Source: Lysinibacter cavernae
Lineage (GTDB): Bacteria > Actinomycetota > Actinomycetes > Actinomycetales > Microbacteriaceae
Reading direction: 5' to 3'
Assembly: GCF_011758565.1 (NCBI RefSeq)
Contig: NZ_JAAMOX010000002.1
Coordinates: 372,001 to 436,000, forward strand
DNA: 64,000 nucleotides
Shown here: in pieces, positions 43,465 to 52,565 of the stretch
How positions within the stretch are numbered: position 1 is the stretch's first letter
How the letters are laid out: each line of letters starts with the position of its first letter
Notes under the pieces: model-generated
What the model was told of the DNA's origin: nothing
Seen by the model: the letters and a program-made list of their open reading frames with translations, nothing else
Database searches by the model: none
Position numbers and translations under genes: made by a program

Positions 43465-44640
43465 GTGAACACCAACTGGACCATCACCAAGCCCGTTGAC
43501 GAGCCGTATCTCCGAGGGGCCAACCACCTCGAGCGTACGGCCGCAGGTATCCTTCCCCACCGCCTGCCAGCTTGCGCCCGTGTGCAGGCCAATGACCCGC
43601 AGCTCAGCATGGTCGAGAGTCAGCCGTCGGGAGTCCGCGTGACCTTTCGCTCGGCTGCCTCGATGATCGAGCTCGACACGGTGCGCTCGCGCACGGGCTA
43701 CGCCGGTGTGCCGGCAAGGCCAAACGGCGTCATCGAGCTCGTCATTGACGGGCAGGTCGTGGCCGCGTCAGAAACGAGTGGTGGCAGCACAACCACAATC
43801 AACATGGCTACCGGCGCGGCCGACTACGAGCAGGGGCCGGTGTGCACCACCAGGTTCGCAGATCTGCCAGCCGGCGAACACCTCGTTGAGCTGTGGCTCC
43901 CCCACAACGAAACGACCGAGCTCGTAGAGCTGCGAACGGATGCCCCCGTCAGCCAGATTCCCGCCTCAAACCGCCCCGTCTGGCTGCACCACGGCAGCTC
44001 AATCAGCCACGGTTCAAATTCGGCAACGCCGACGGGCATTTGGCCAGCCGTCGCCGCACGACTCGGTGGCGCAGACCTCGTCAACCTCGGGTTTGGCGGC
44101 AGCGCCCTCCTCGATCAGTTCACGGCCCGAGCCATGCGTGATACTCCCGCAGACATCATCAGCGTCAAAATCGGCATCAACCTCGTCAATACCGATCTCA
44201 TGCGCCTGCGGGCGTTCCGCTCCGCAGTCCACGGCTTCATCGACACGCTGCGTGACGGTCATCCAACAACGCCACTGTTGGTTATCACGCCAATCTACTG
44301 CGGCATCCACGAGCACACCCCTGGCCCAGGTGCCTTTGACCAAGAGGCCATCGCCGCCGGCAAGGTGCGGTTCATCGCAACGGGCGACCCGGCTGAGGAA
44401 CGCACCGGAAAACTCACGCTCACCAGCATCCGCGCCGAGCTCGATCGAATCATCCGCGAGCGCGCGGCAACCGACCCCAACCTGCACCTGCTCGATGGCC
44501 TCACGTTGTATGGCGAACAGGATGCCGCCGATCATCCGTTACCGGACGCCCTCCACCCCGACGCCGAAACGCACCGCAGTATTGGCGAGCGCTTTGCGCG
44601 CCTCGCGTTCGAAGGCGAGGGGCCGTTCTCCTCGCTCTAG
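43465..44640 (+). CDS. SGNH/GDSL-family hydrolase with N-terminal beta domain
   Basis: 391 residues from the GTG at 43465 (weak GAAAG ribosome site; earlier starts would lie inside the TetR gene). The first 165 or so residues form a jelly-roll-like domain (FRSAASMIELDTVRSRTGYA, VELWLPHNETTELVEL). The catalytic domain starts at VWLHHGSSISHG, where Ser179 takes the place of the GDS serine, followed by NLGFGGSALLDQ (block II Gly), KIGINLVN (block III Asn) and LPDALHPDAETH (Asp and His of block V). There is no signal peptide, so it acts in the cytoplasm, probably as a deacetylase or esterase on carbohydrate or lipid esters. Its TAG overlaps the stop of the convergent surface-protein gene within CTAG. 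Confidence 0.85.
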   Translation: MNTNWTITKPVDEPYLRGANHLERTAAGILPHRLPACARVQANDPQLSMVESQPSGVRVTFRSAASMIELDTVRSRTGYAGVPARPNGVIELVIDGQVVAASETSGGSTTTINMATGAADYEQGPVCTTRFADLPAGEHLVELWLPHNETTELVELRTDAPVSQIPASNRPVWLHHGSSISHGSNSATPTGIWPAVAARLGGADLVNLGFGGSALLDQFTARAMRDTPADIISVKIGINLVNTDLMRLRAFRSAVHGFIDTLRDGHPTTPLLVITPIYCGIHEHTPGPGAFDQEAIAAGKVRFIATGDPAEERTGKLTLTSIRAELDRIIRERAATDPNLHLLDGLTLYGEQDAADHPLPDALHPDAETHRSIGERFARLAFEGEGPFSSL

Positions 44641-47600
44641 AACGTTTCCTCTCGTTCGGAGAAGCGACGCCTGCTTACCCAACGCGCGGCGAGGATTCCT
44701 GCCCCAACCAGCATGAGCAGGGCGGCAATCCCCCACTGCTCAACCGGCATCGTCGAACCGGTATTGCTCAGGGAACCCGAAGGAGCCGATGGGGTTCCGG
44801 GTGTCGAGGGCGTTGGAGGGACAACCGTCGGCGGCGTCGCGGGGAACGTGTTGACAACGGATGCGGTCACGGTTTGGCCTGAACCGTTTCGTGGAATCAC
44901 AAACTCAACGGGGTCCGATTCGGGGTGATCAGAGATGCCACCGGCAGTGTCGCTCTCCCACACGGAACAGTCCGCGCCAGCGGGGATTCCAGGCACTCGG
45001 GTTTCACCCGCGCCGGTTATGGTGGTCACACCGGAAATCGGGGCGGCATCTGGATCGTCGAGCCATGGGAGTGTGCAGGCGTACGAGAAGCCATAGGTCA
45101 GCGCCTCCGGGTCGACTCCCGCTGCGTTCGATCCGATGGACTTACTCACGTCAAACCCGCCAAAGGCAACCCCGATACCAACCTTGAGGGGCTCGAGCAC
45201 CGAAAGGTAGCGTGGCTGACCGTTCTCGCGAACGGTCTCGGCGCTCCGTGCGATCGAGTTCCACGCAACGGTCGGCGCAACGTCGTGCACCTGCGTGATC
45301 TGCACTGGCGCGGTCATCTCGAAGGCAATAATGAATGACTGCGCTGGTTCAAGCAGGTTGTCATCGCCGAACACGATATCGGCCTCAAACGCCGGCGACG
45401 TACTCTCAAACGGTTCCAGCCACGTATCGGCCGCACACACTTGGGCGTTGTTGAGATCGAGGTCGTCGAGGCAGAGATCTGCCGACGGCGCGTACCGCAC
45501 CTCAGCGGATGCCGAGTCGTGAACAACAGCGGGCGGGCCAACAAGCGTTGGCGCGTTGTCCCATTCGGTGCCCCTGTTTGGCTGAATGACCCCGTTGTCG
45601 TTGAGTACCGGAAGCCGATCAACGATAACCATGTGGCGGGCCGGTTCGGTTCCGGCGTTGACAACTTTAATCGCGTACTTGTAGTTGTCACCCGGATTGG
45701 TCAGTGCAACGCACGGCGTCATCGTGTACGCGTCGCCGCCGTGCTGAAGCACCGGGCACGTGTCCGAGCCGGTCTCCACATACTCGTTGGTGCGGTTGTT
45801 GTACCAGCCAAGCGCCGCATCACCAGCAACCCATTTCCGAGTTTCAAAGCCGGCACCGGCTTGCGTCACGACTTCGGCGGTATCGGTACAGTACAGACCG
45901 TCGCCGATGCCGTCAGTTTCCGAACGGGCAGGGTCTGCACACGAGAACGAGTCGTTCCCGTCCGATGTTGCGCCCATCGTGTTGGTAACGGTTTCACCAG
46001 CACGCACCCCTGGCGATAGCGAGGCAGCGATTTCGATAGCAAACTCGGAACTGGGCGGCAGCACCCAGTCGGATGGGAATGCCCACTGAAGCTGCCTCAC
46101 CTGTTCGCCATCTCGAATAATGGTGAGCACGGGCGCCGGGACGGGTGGGGTTCCTGCCGGCACAAGCGCATCAACAATACGGAACGGTTGAACAACCCCC
46201 TCAATGGTGTCTCCAACAAACGACTCGTCAAAGCTCAGGCCTTCCGGCAATTCATCAACAACAAGGATGTTCGGAATGTTTCCAGTGCCGGTGTTCTTCA
46301 CCTGAAGATGAAACACCTGGCTCACCCCAGGGGCCATATTGGTATTTGGGGTTTTCTGAACGTCGAGCTGCTGCGAACCGTCCACAAACTCGAGGTCGGC
46401 ATCTGCGGGCGGGATAACCTGCGGTTCGGCCGCGTTTCCGTCAACGGGAAGGGTGATGTACGAACCGTTGACCGTGTTAACCAGCGTCTCGGGGATGGCA
46501 GCCTCGGCATCGGAACGAAGCGATTCCCGTGGCGAAACGGCAAAGGCGACCTCACCTCGACAGGCGCCTCCGGCATCACAAGACGTCATCACGGCCCCAC
46601 CGCTTTCCCCGAGCGGATCACCGGTGAACACGGCGCGCACGCCAACAACCGTGGCAGCGTCGACCCCAGGCGGCAAGGTTTGGGCGCCGGTAGTCCGCGT
46701 CTCGACTGGAGGCGTCCAGGTGCCATCCGTCAGAAAGTACTCAAGCGTCGCTCGATCCGAGCCCGTTGGGTATTTGATCGCCGTGACCCCCGTGAAGTCA
46801 ACCGCGTCAAAGAAACCCTCGCTCGTGTCTTCAACGGTCAGGTTTTTGGCGTTCACGTTGCCGGTGTTTGTCACCTGAAGCGTGACGGTTGCGGTTTGCG
46901 CTGGCCGACCGGGAACAAACTCGGGCAGCTCGGCTGGCTCAATGCGCTTATTGAGGGCTGCACTATCCTGCCGGGGCCCGATAACGATCTGCGGCGCGCA
47001 ACGAGGGTCAACCGGGTCAAGGTTGCCTGCGTTGAGGGTGAAGCAGTTCCTGAGCACAACACCGTCCTCCGCCGACGGGCGTTTTTCAAAGGTGAGCTCG
47101 ATCACAACGGAGCTGGCCGGCATGATGACACCGTTCACCGTTGCCCTGATTGCCATGGCAGGAATCGTGTCTGGCAGAGAATCTGAGTACGGGATCCATG
47201 TGCCTTCGCCCGTTTCATCATCGAGATGAAGGAGCTCAAGCGTGACGGCATCGTCACCGGTTGGGCTGATGACGCGTGCGCGTTCGAGGGCAAGAAACTC
47301 AAACAGGTTTTGGTAGTTGGGATCAGGCATGCCCTGCGGGGTGAGCGGCGGGTCGCTCAGCACCGGCGTGATCATGGGGACTGTTCCGTTATTGGACGCC
47401 GTCAGCCGGTAGGTGACCGGCTGCCCTGCGGTAACGTTTGGGTGATTTGAAGTCTTCGTACCGTTAAATTCGGTGAACGGCTCCACAACTTCAAGCGTCG
47501 CGCAGCCGCGACCGGCGGCGCTTCCAGTGCTGTTCCCAAGAACCGAGGTCCCCGTTGCGGCGGCGCAGTTGTCCACCCCAGGGCTGGTTCCTCCTGCGAG

Positions 47601-49130
47601 GTCCTCGTTGGTCAGCAAATCGCCAGGAATCGTGCCGTGGACGTCGAGGCCGGATACTGACCCCGGTTCGATGAGCGGAGTACCGTCCGCAGCGATCCCG
47701 GTATAGGTCACCACTACGCTCGTCACGCGAGTCCCCGTTTTCTCAACCGAGATTGGCTGTGCCGAGTTTGGGGCGTACTCAACCTCGTTTGAGGTGCCGT
47801 CTTCGTAGCGGACAAGCACCGAAGCCGTGGTTGCCCCCGTCGGGAAGCGTAGCCGAATGGTACTCAGGTCAGCATCGTCAAACTCTGTTCCGGCCGCTGA
47901 AGGCTCCGAGATCACGATGGTACCAAGGGGGAACGACGCGCTGTTGGTCACGTCAATCGAGGCGCTCACCCCCGAGTCGCGCCCAACAACGGCGTACTCG
48001 CCGGCATCCTGTGCAAAGTTACCGTTTGCATCAGGAAAGAACGCTTTGGCGACCTGTAGCTCTGCGGTTGGCGGGTAGATGAAGTGATTCACACAGGCTT
48101 GCTCGCCGGTCACCGTCCCCAGCTCGGCCTCGACCGCTGATGGTGTCGCGCAGTTCTCGATGGTCTGCCGTTCCGTTACCGAGATGAGCGTGCCATCGCT
48201 CCGTTTGGTGTCACGCAATTGCACGCTGATCGAGACGTTACCGTTGGTTGGATCAGTTGGGAGAGCAAGCCCGTCAGAGTTGCGATACACGACCCGAACG
48301 CCAACGACGTCGCTCGCATCGGTCCCGGCTGGAAACGTAAATTCGCCAACCGCGTCGCGGCTGCCGACAAGAACAAACCCATTGCCCGTATCCACAAACA
48401 GCTCGGCCACGTTGGCTCCGGCAGGGAACGAGTCAAGGCTGATGCTCGTCACGTCAACATACTCAAACACGTCAGCACTCACGTCATCAACGGAAAGGCT
48501 CGTGACCTCCAGAGAGGGCGACGAACTGTTGTGCACGCCGAGGATGATCGTGCTCTGGCTATTCGTGCCGGTGAAAGAGCCACTTGGCGCCCACGCTTTT
48601 GTGACAACGGGTTTCACCTCGCGGGCAAGCACAACGGTCACGTCACTCGTATCGGTATCCTCAAGTGCGTTCTCACCTGAGAGCGACGCGGTATTCGAGA
48701 TGACAGTTCCGTCAGGAACGGTTGCACCGACCGGGAGCGACATTCCAACCTCGAACGTGAAGCCGTCGCCGGCCTTGAGGCCGGCACCAACTGGCGTATT
48801 TAGCGCCTGCAGAAAGGTTATGGTCAGCACCCGCGTATCGGGGTCAAAGCTGACGTCATATTCGGTTGTACTTGTTGGCAGCGTGTCAACAGTGAACTCT
48901 GGCGGCAGCGTATCGGTGAACACAGCCCCGAGGCAGTCAAAGTTGATGCTTGTGCAGTTCGCCTCAAACTCGTACGCAAATTTACCGCCAGGCTCGACCT
49001 GGCCGTTCACCGCGGTGTTGGTCTTTGAGATGGAAAGCGTGGCATCATCCACTGCCGCAAGAGCGGGCTGGGCACCAAACGCTAGGGCCACAACCACGGT
49101 TGTCGCAAGAAATGTCTGCCATCGCTTCAC
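44637..49130 (-). CDS. Large surface protein with beta-sandwich repeats and DUF5979-like domain, LSNTG anchor
   Basis: 1497 residues, GTG at 49130 with GGGGGAG upstream. Signal peptide about 1-25 (FGAQPALA). The body is a chain of DUF11-type beta-sandwich modules (LSISKTNTAVNGQVEPGGKF, LQVAKAFFPDANGNFAQDAG, LNKRIEPAELPEFVPGRPAQ, LDVQKTPNTNMAPGVSQVFH) with recurring ATVVGVRAVFTGDP-like strands. Near the C terminus FDVSKSIGSNAAGV and AGADCSVWESDTAGG match the DUF5979 type. A Pro/Thr/Ser wall spacer follows, then LSNTG (about 1454), a hydrophobic helix and RWVSRRRFSEREETF. It is a predicted wall-anchored stalk protein; the ligand is unknown. Confidence 0.85.
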   Translation of the reverse strand: MKRWQTFLATTVVVALAFGAQPALAAVDDATLSISKTNTAVNGQVEPGGKFAYEFEANCTSINFDCLGAVFTDTLPPEFTVDTLPTSTTEYDVSFDPDTRVLTITFLQALNTPVGAGLKAGDGFTFEVGMSLPVGATVPDGTVISNTASLSGENALEDTDTSDVTVVLAREVKPVVTKAWAPSGSFTGTNSQSTIILGVHNSSSPSLEVTSLSVDDVSADVFEYVDVTSISLDSFPAGANVAELFVDTGNGFVLVGSRDAVGEFTFPAGTDASDVVGVRVVYRNSDGLALPTDPTNGNVSISVQLRDTKRSDGTLISVTERQTIENCATPSAVEAELGTVTGEQACVNHFIYPPTAELQVAKAFFPDANGNFAQDAGEYAVVGRDSGVSASIDVTNSASFPLGTIVISEPSAAGTEFDDADLSTIRLRFPTGATTASVLVRYEDGTSNEVEYAPNSAQPISVEKTGTRVTSVVVTYTGIAADGTPLIEPGSVSGLDVHGTIPGDLLTNEDLAGGTSPGVDNCAAATGTSVLGNSTGSAAGRGCATLEVVEPFTEFNGTKTSNHPNVTAGQPVTYRLTASNNGTVPMITPVLSDPPLTPQGMPDPNYQNLFEFLALERARVISPTGDDAVTLELLHLDDETGEGTWIPYSDSLPDTIPAMAIRATVNGVIMPASSVVIELTFEKRPSAEDGVVLRNCFTLNAGNLDPVDPRCAPQIVIGPRQDSAALNKRIEPAELPEFVPGRPAQTATVTLQVTNTGNVNAKNLTVEDTSEGFFDAVDFTGVTAIKYPTGSDRATLEYFLTDGTWTPPVETRTTGAQTLPPGVDAATVVGVRAVFTGDPLGESGGAVMTSCDAGGACRGEVAFAVSPRESLRSDAEAAIPETLVNTVNGSYITLPVDGNAAEPQVIPPADADLEFVDGSQQLDVQKTPNTNMAPGVSQVFHLQVKNTGTGNIPNILVVDELPEGLSFDESFVGDTIEGVVQPFRIVDALVPAGTPPVPAPVLTIIRDGEQVRQLQWAFPSDWVLPPSSEFAIEIAASLSPGVRAGETVTNTMGATSDGNDSFSCADPARSETDGIGDGLYCTDTAEVVTQAGAGFETRKWVAGDAALGWYNNRTNEYVETGSDTCPVLQHGGDAYTMTPCVALTNPGDNYKYAIKVVNAGTEPARHMVIVDRLPVLNDNGVIQPNRGTEWDNAPTLVGPPAVVHDSASAEVRYAPSADLCLDDLDLNNAQVCAADTWLEPFESTSPAFEADIVFGDDNLLEPAQSFIIAFEMTAPVQITQVHDVAPTVAWNSIARSAETVRENGQPRYLSVLEPLKVGIGVAFGGFDVSKSIGSNAAGVDPEALTYGFSYACTLPWLDDPDAAPISGVTTITGAGETRVPGIPAGADCSVWESDTAGGISDHPESDPVEFVIPRNGSGQTVTASVVNTFPATPPTVVPPTPSTPGTPSAPSGSLSNTGSTMPVEQWGIAALLMLVGAGILAARWVSRRRFSEREETF

Positions 49131-49276
49131 AGTACTCCCCCGAGCTTCAGCGCTTCCGCCCGGGTTCCCAGGCCTTTTTCAGGTTACTGGAGAACGTGAA
49201 GATTGGCCATAAGTTCGATCGTTTTCGTGCGCTGATCAGCATGGAGTGCCATGCGACCAACGCACGATTTGGAACG

Positions 49277-52200
49277 CTACGGCCTGAAGTTCCGTCGGCG
49301 GCGAAGCAACAGCAACCATCCAAGGCCCACAAATGCCGCACCAACAATCCAATACAGACCGTCTCCGCTCCCGGTCAGGACAAGCTGCCCAGCCGAGCCC
49401 CCGTTCGAACCGGTCGTTCCTCCGCCGTTTGTTGGGGTTGGTACGGGCGGCGTTGGTGTCACCGGCGGAGTTGGGGGCACCTCAACGACGGTAATGACCG
49501 CCTCGGCGTTATTATTTGCCTCGTTGGGGTCGGGGAACGGCCCGGTAATGCCAGCTGTGACCGTGGCAGTTGCGCCTGCGTTTGGCACGGTGACCGTCAG
49601 CGGGAGGCGATACTCGACTCCAACGTCCAGCAGGCCGCCCGAACCGCACTCCGCCGACAACGCGTCGTCTGCGACCGTGCAGCCCCAACGGGAATCAGCT
49701 GCCGGCTCGAGCCCGAGGGCAAACCCTTCGGAGAGTGAAACCGAAACGGTGGCAGCGCTTTGGCTCATCCCGTCGTTCACAGCGGCAACAACGAGGGGGG
49801 TTGTTGTCTGAGCCACGCGCTCCCCGCCAATAATCGTGACCCTCAGGTCAGATTCAACCACCCGAATAGCAACTGGAGAGGTCTCGTTGTTGAGCGTCGC
49901 ACCGGTATCAACGCGGGTCGCCGAATACGCTGCGGTGTTGACCGCTATCTGGTCACCGGCGATGTTCGGATCGATGAACATCGACCAGGTCGTTCGGGAT
50001 TCGGCCCCCGGCAGCAGCGTTGCCCCGGCGTCCTGCACAAATTTCAGGGACCTGACGCTCGCGATATCCGCAGGCGATTCGGTCCAGTCGTCGTCGCAGC
50101 CAGTGGCATTTGGGTTTACCTCGGGGCGACATGGGTTTGTCGAGGACGAATAGAAGACCGTAAATCCGGCAGGCGGCGTCACTTCGCCAAGGAGCGTCGG
50201 GGTGAACTGCGATTCACGACTCACGCCCGCCAGCGCAGCGCTCACGCCTGTGTCACCCTGATACGGCAGGATGTCGTACAGCACCACGTCCCGCAGCCCA
50301 ACGTTACCGGTGTTGCTGATTGGCAGCTGGTACGAGAATGGGGTCCCAGGCGCCGCCGAGCCAACGGCAGGAGGATGCACATAGTCGCTATCGAACGAAC
50401 CCTGCACTCCGAGGTTCGTCGTCAGCGAGGCACCCGTTCCCGTCGGAACGCTTGCCAGCGACCTGGCCAGGAACGAGCTGTCCGTGCCACCAGGCACAAT
50501 GCCACGATCATCCCTGACCAGCTGGGCCCACGGCTGCGACGCATCACTATCGAGCGGCACTCCAACGAGCGGACCGAGCGGAATCGGACCGCTCGCTGAA
50601 CCGCCATAGAGGTTGGCCGTGATCGTCCCAGGAGGTGCGGTGGTAACCACGGTATTGATATCGGGCCCACACAGGTTTGAGCTTGGCGTCAACGGGTCGG
50701 CGTCCGGCCAGGAAACCACCACAACATCCTGCCCGTGAAACGCACCCCGCTGCACATCAACCGTTGGATTCTTGTGTGCGTCGTCAGGCTGGCACCACCC
50801 TGATGGGGGCGACGTTGGCGTGCTCGCGACACGGGTACCAATCGGCGCGATGAAATAGAGCACCGGCTGCCATTCCAAGTTGCCAACGTTCTGGTTAAAC
50901 GCGCTCGTGGCCCACGTTACGGTTGACCCTGGCCGAAAGGCCTCTGAGCTGGAGGGCGGGGACAGGTAGACGGTCGGGTAGAGAAACGGGTCGACGACCC
51001 GATACTGCCCGCACCCACTTGCCGTTGCTTGTGCCCCCGATGCTGAGGTCATGAGCAGCGAACCGCACTGCTGCACAACATTGACCGATTCGTCCGTCGT
51101 CGTGCCGTTGAGCTGAAAGCCCGCGCTGCTCGGTGCCGCAACGGCACCCAACTCAACATCAAAGTGTGTCACCCGATCACCAGGCTCAAGCTGAAGATCG
51201 GCGGCCAGCAACGTGTTCTCCGTCAAGACCTTCGACCCAACGGCCCCAAGCGCCGTAACCCAGCTCACTGTGTTGCCGGCGGCGGCGTACATCGTAGTGA
51301 AGTTGAACCCTGGCGCGACATCCGTCGACAGTATGGCGCTCACCGACGGCACGGTGCTGTTGTAGTTGTTGAGATAGTAGTTGAACCCGTATTCGCCGCC
51401 ACGAGGAACCGCGTTGTCAACGTACGCGTAATTCGATGTGGTGACTTGCAGGTACGGTTCAAGGTGCTCAACAAAAGTTTTGAGGTTTACCGTTGCCGGG
51501 CGGGATACCGTGAAGGCTCCTCCCCCAACCATCGTGCCAGCGGCAGATGCCACAGGGGTAACCGTTTGCCCGTCCGAAAAAGCGGCAGAGGGGAAGCGGA
51601 CAACAACGTCGAGTTTCCGCTGTCCCGGTTCGTAGGTGTTTCCCGCGTCCGGGAGATTATTCCAAGTCAGCTGATTCCCAACGATGCTGTCTGGCATCGG
51701 GATTGACGACACAAACTCGGCTCCGGCAGGTAGGTCCTGCTGGAACGTAGCAACGGAAGCGACCCCTTCGACACCAATCGCGTACGGCGAGGCTGCGCCG
51801 AGGAAGTGATGGATCGTCACATCCTGGTCAAGATACACAACCCCGTACACCGAGGACTGCAGGACGGCCGTCTGCGTTGGGGCGGTGAGCTGCATTGACG
51901 CGGACGAGGTCGAGGGGTCAGCGTTGCTTCCGTTGGCGTTTGCCGTGACCAACAGCTGCGAACCATTTGGCGTTGTGAGGGAATTACTGGTGTAGCGGAC
52001 GCCAAGCGTGCCGGTTGTTCCAACCGCTAGCCCGCCGTTCATGGTAAAGGTCACGACGCCGTCAGAGCCCGTTGCCGACACCGCAACGTCAGCAGAGTTT
52101 GTCAATACTGGCGCCGCCCACCAGGAGAATCCCCAGCCAGGCATTTGGGCCGTCACATACTGCGGAAGCGGCAAGCTGATGACCGCCCCCTCGCACGGCA

Positions 52201-52429
52201 CGGTTCCGGAACAGGAATACGTGATCGTGAAGTTTGACGCGGTTCCAGTCGTTGCGCTTGGCGCATCGGCTGCCAACGAGACGGTAAAGGTTGCTGGGCC
52301 TGCCGCGTCTGCTGCCTGCTGAGGCGCAACGGATGCTCCAAACAGCGCCAGCGAAGCAGCCATGACCAGCATGACGACCACTCGAACGTTCTGCAAAGTA
52401 CTGGACTGCTGCATTGGCTTACGTTTCAC
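49277..52429 (-). CDS. Wall-anchored surface protein, LVLTG anchor
   Basis: About 1050 residues. I place the start at the GTG at 52429 (VKRKPMQQ), since this cluster often uses GTG followed by Lys; the ATG at 52414 is an alternative and neither has a strong ribosome site. Signal peptide to about residue 45 (QQAADAA). The body consists of beta-sandwich domains without tight repeats. The segment LYDILPYQGDTG followed by FTVFYSSSTNP and AGATLLPGAE recurs in the proteins at 14167-18045 and 55620-60974 (VLPF-x-G-D). A C-terminal DUF11-like domain (VPNAGATATVTAG and PDPNEANNNAEA) leads to a Pro/Thr spacer, LVLTG (about 1016), a hydrophobic helix and RRRRNFRP. Confidence 0.82.
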   Translation of the reverse strand: MKRKPMQQSSTLQNVRVVVMLVMAASLALFGASVAPQQAADAAGPATFTVSLAADAPSATTGTASNFTITYSCSGTVPCEGAVISLPLPQYVTAQMPGWGFSWWAAPVLTNSADVAVSATGSDGVVTFTMNGGLAVGTTGTLGVRYTSNSLTTPNGSQLLVTANANGSNADPSTSSASMQLTAPTQTAVLQSSVYGVVYLDQDVTIHHFLGAASPYAIGVEGVASVATFQQDLPAGAEFVSSIPMPDSIVGNQLTWNNLPDAGNTYEPGQRKLDVVVRFPSAAFSDGQTVTPVASAAGTMVGGGAFTVSRPATVNLKTFVEHLEPYLQVTTSNYAYVDNAVPRGGEYGFNYYLNNYNSTVPSVSAILSTDVAPGFNFTTMYAAAGNTVSWVTALGAVGSKVLTENTLLAADLQLEPGDRVTHFDVELGAVAAPSSAGFQLNGTTTDESVNVVQQCGSLLMTSASGAQATASGCGQYRVVDPFLYPTVYLSPPSSSEAFRPGSTVTWATSAFNQNVGNLEWQPVLYFIAPIGTRVASTPTSPPSGWCQPDDAHKNPTVDVQRGAFHGQDVVVVSWPDADPLTPSSNLCGPDINTVVTTAPPGTITANLYGGSASGPIPLGPLVGVPLDSDASQPWAQLVRDDRGIVPGGTDSSFLARSLASVPTGTGASLTTNLGVQGSFDSDYVHPPAVGSAAPGTPFSYQLPISNTGNVGLRDVVLYDILPYQGDTGVSAALAGVSRESQFTPTLLGEVTPPAGFTVFYSSSTNPCRPEVNPNATGCDDDWTESPADIASVRSLKFVQDAGATLLPGAESRTTWSMFIDPNIAGDQIAVNTAAYSATRVDTGATLNNETSPVAIRVVESDLRVTIIGGERVAQTTTPLVVAAVNDGMSQSAATVSVSLSEGFALGLEPAADSRWGCTVADDALSAECGSGGLLDVGVEYRLPLTVTVPNAGATATVTAGITGPFPDPNEANNNAEAVITVVEVPPTPPVTPTPPVPTPTNGGGTTGSNGGSAGQLVLTGSGDGLYWIVGAAFVGLGWLLLLRRRRNFRP

Positions 52430-52453
52430 TGTTCTGTGCAAAATTGGGAGACC

Positions 52454-52504
52454 ACCCGCTGGGGTGGAGGCGCCGTTACGAGCACCAACACCACCCCGGC
52501 GGGT
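52454..52504 (-). terminator. Imperfect long hairpin after the 52566-54095 gene
   Basis: ACCCGCTGGGGTGG (52454-52467) and CCACCCCGGCGGGT (52491-52504) pair over 14 bases with one T/G mismatch, about 60 bases past the stop codon at 52566 and before the next surface-protein gene. There is no U tail. Confidence 0.5.
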
Positions 52505-52565
52505 AGGCCAAGGGTAAACCTATGAATCCCTTTGCCAACAGGGAAAAACGACGTTTGGAAGAAGA

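Noticed and set aside
49170-49190. GC-rich hairpin with a T run on the plus strand near 49175
   Set aside because: No plus-strand gene ends nearby, and the stem is short with a mismatch and a minimal loop.
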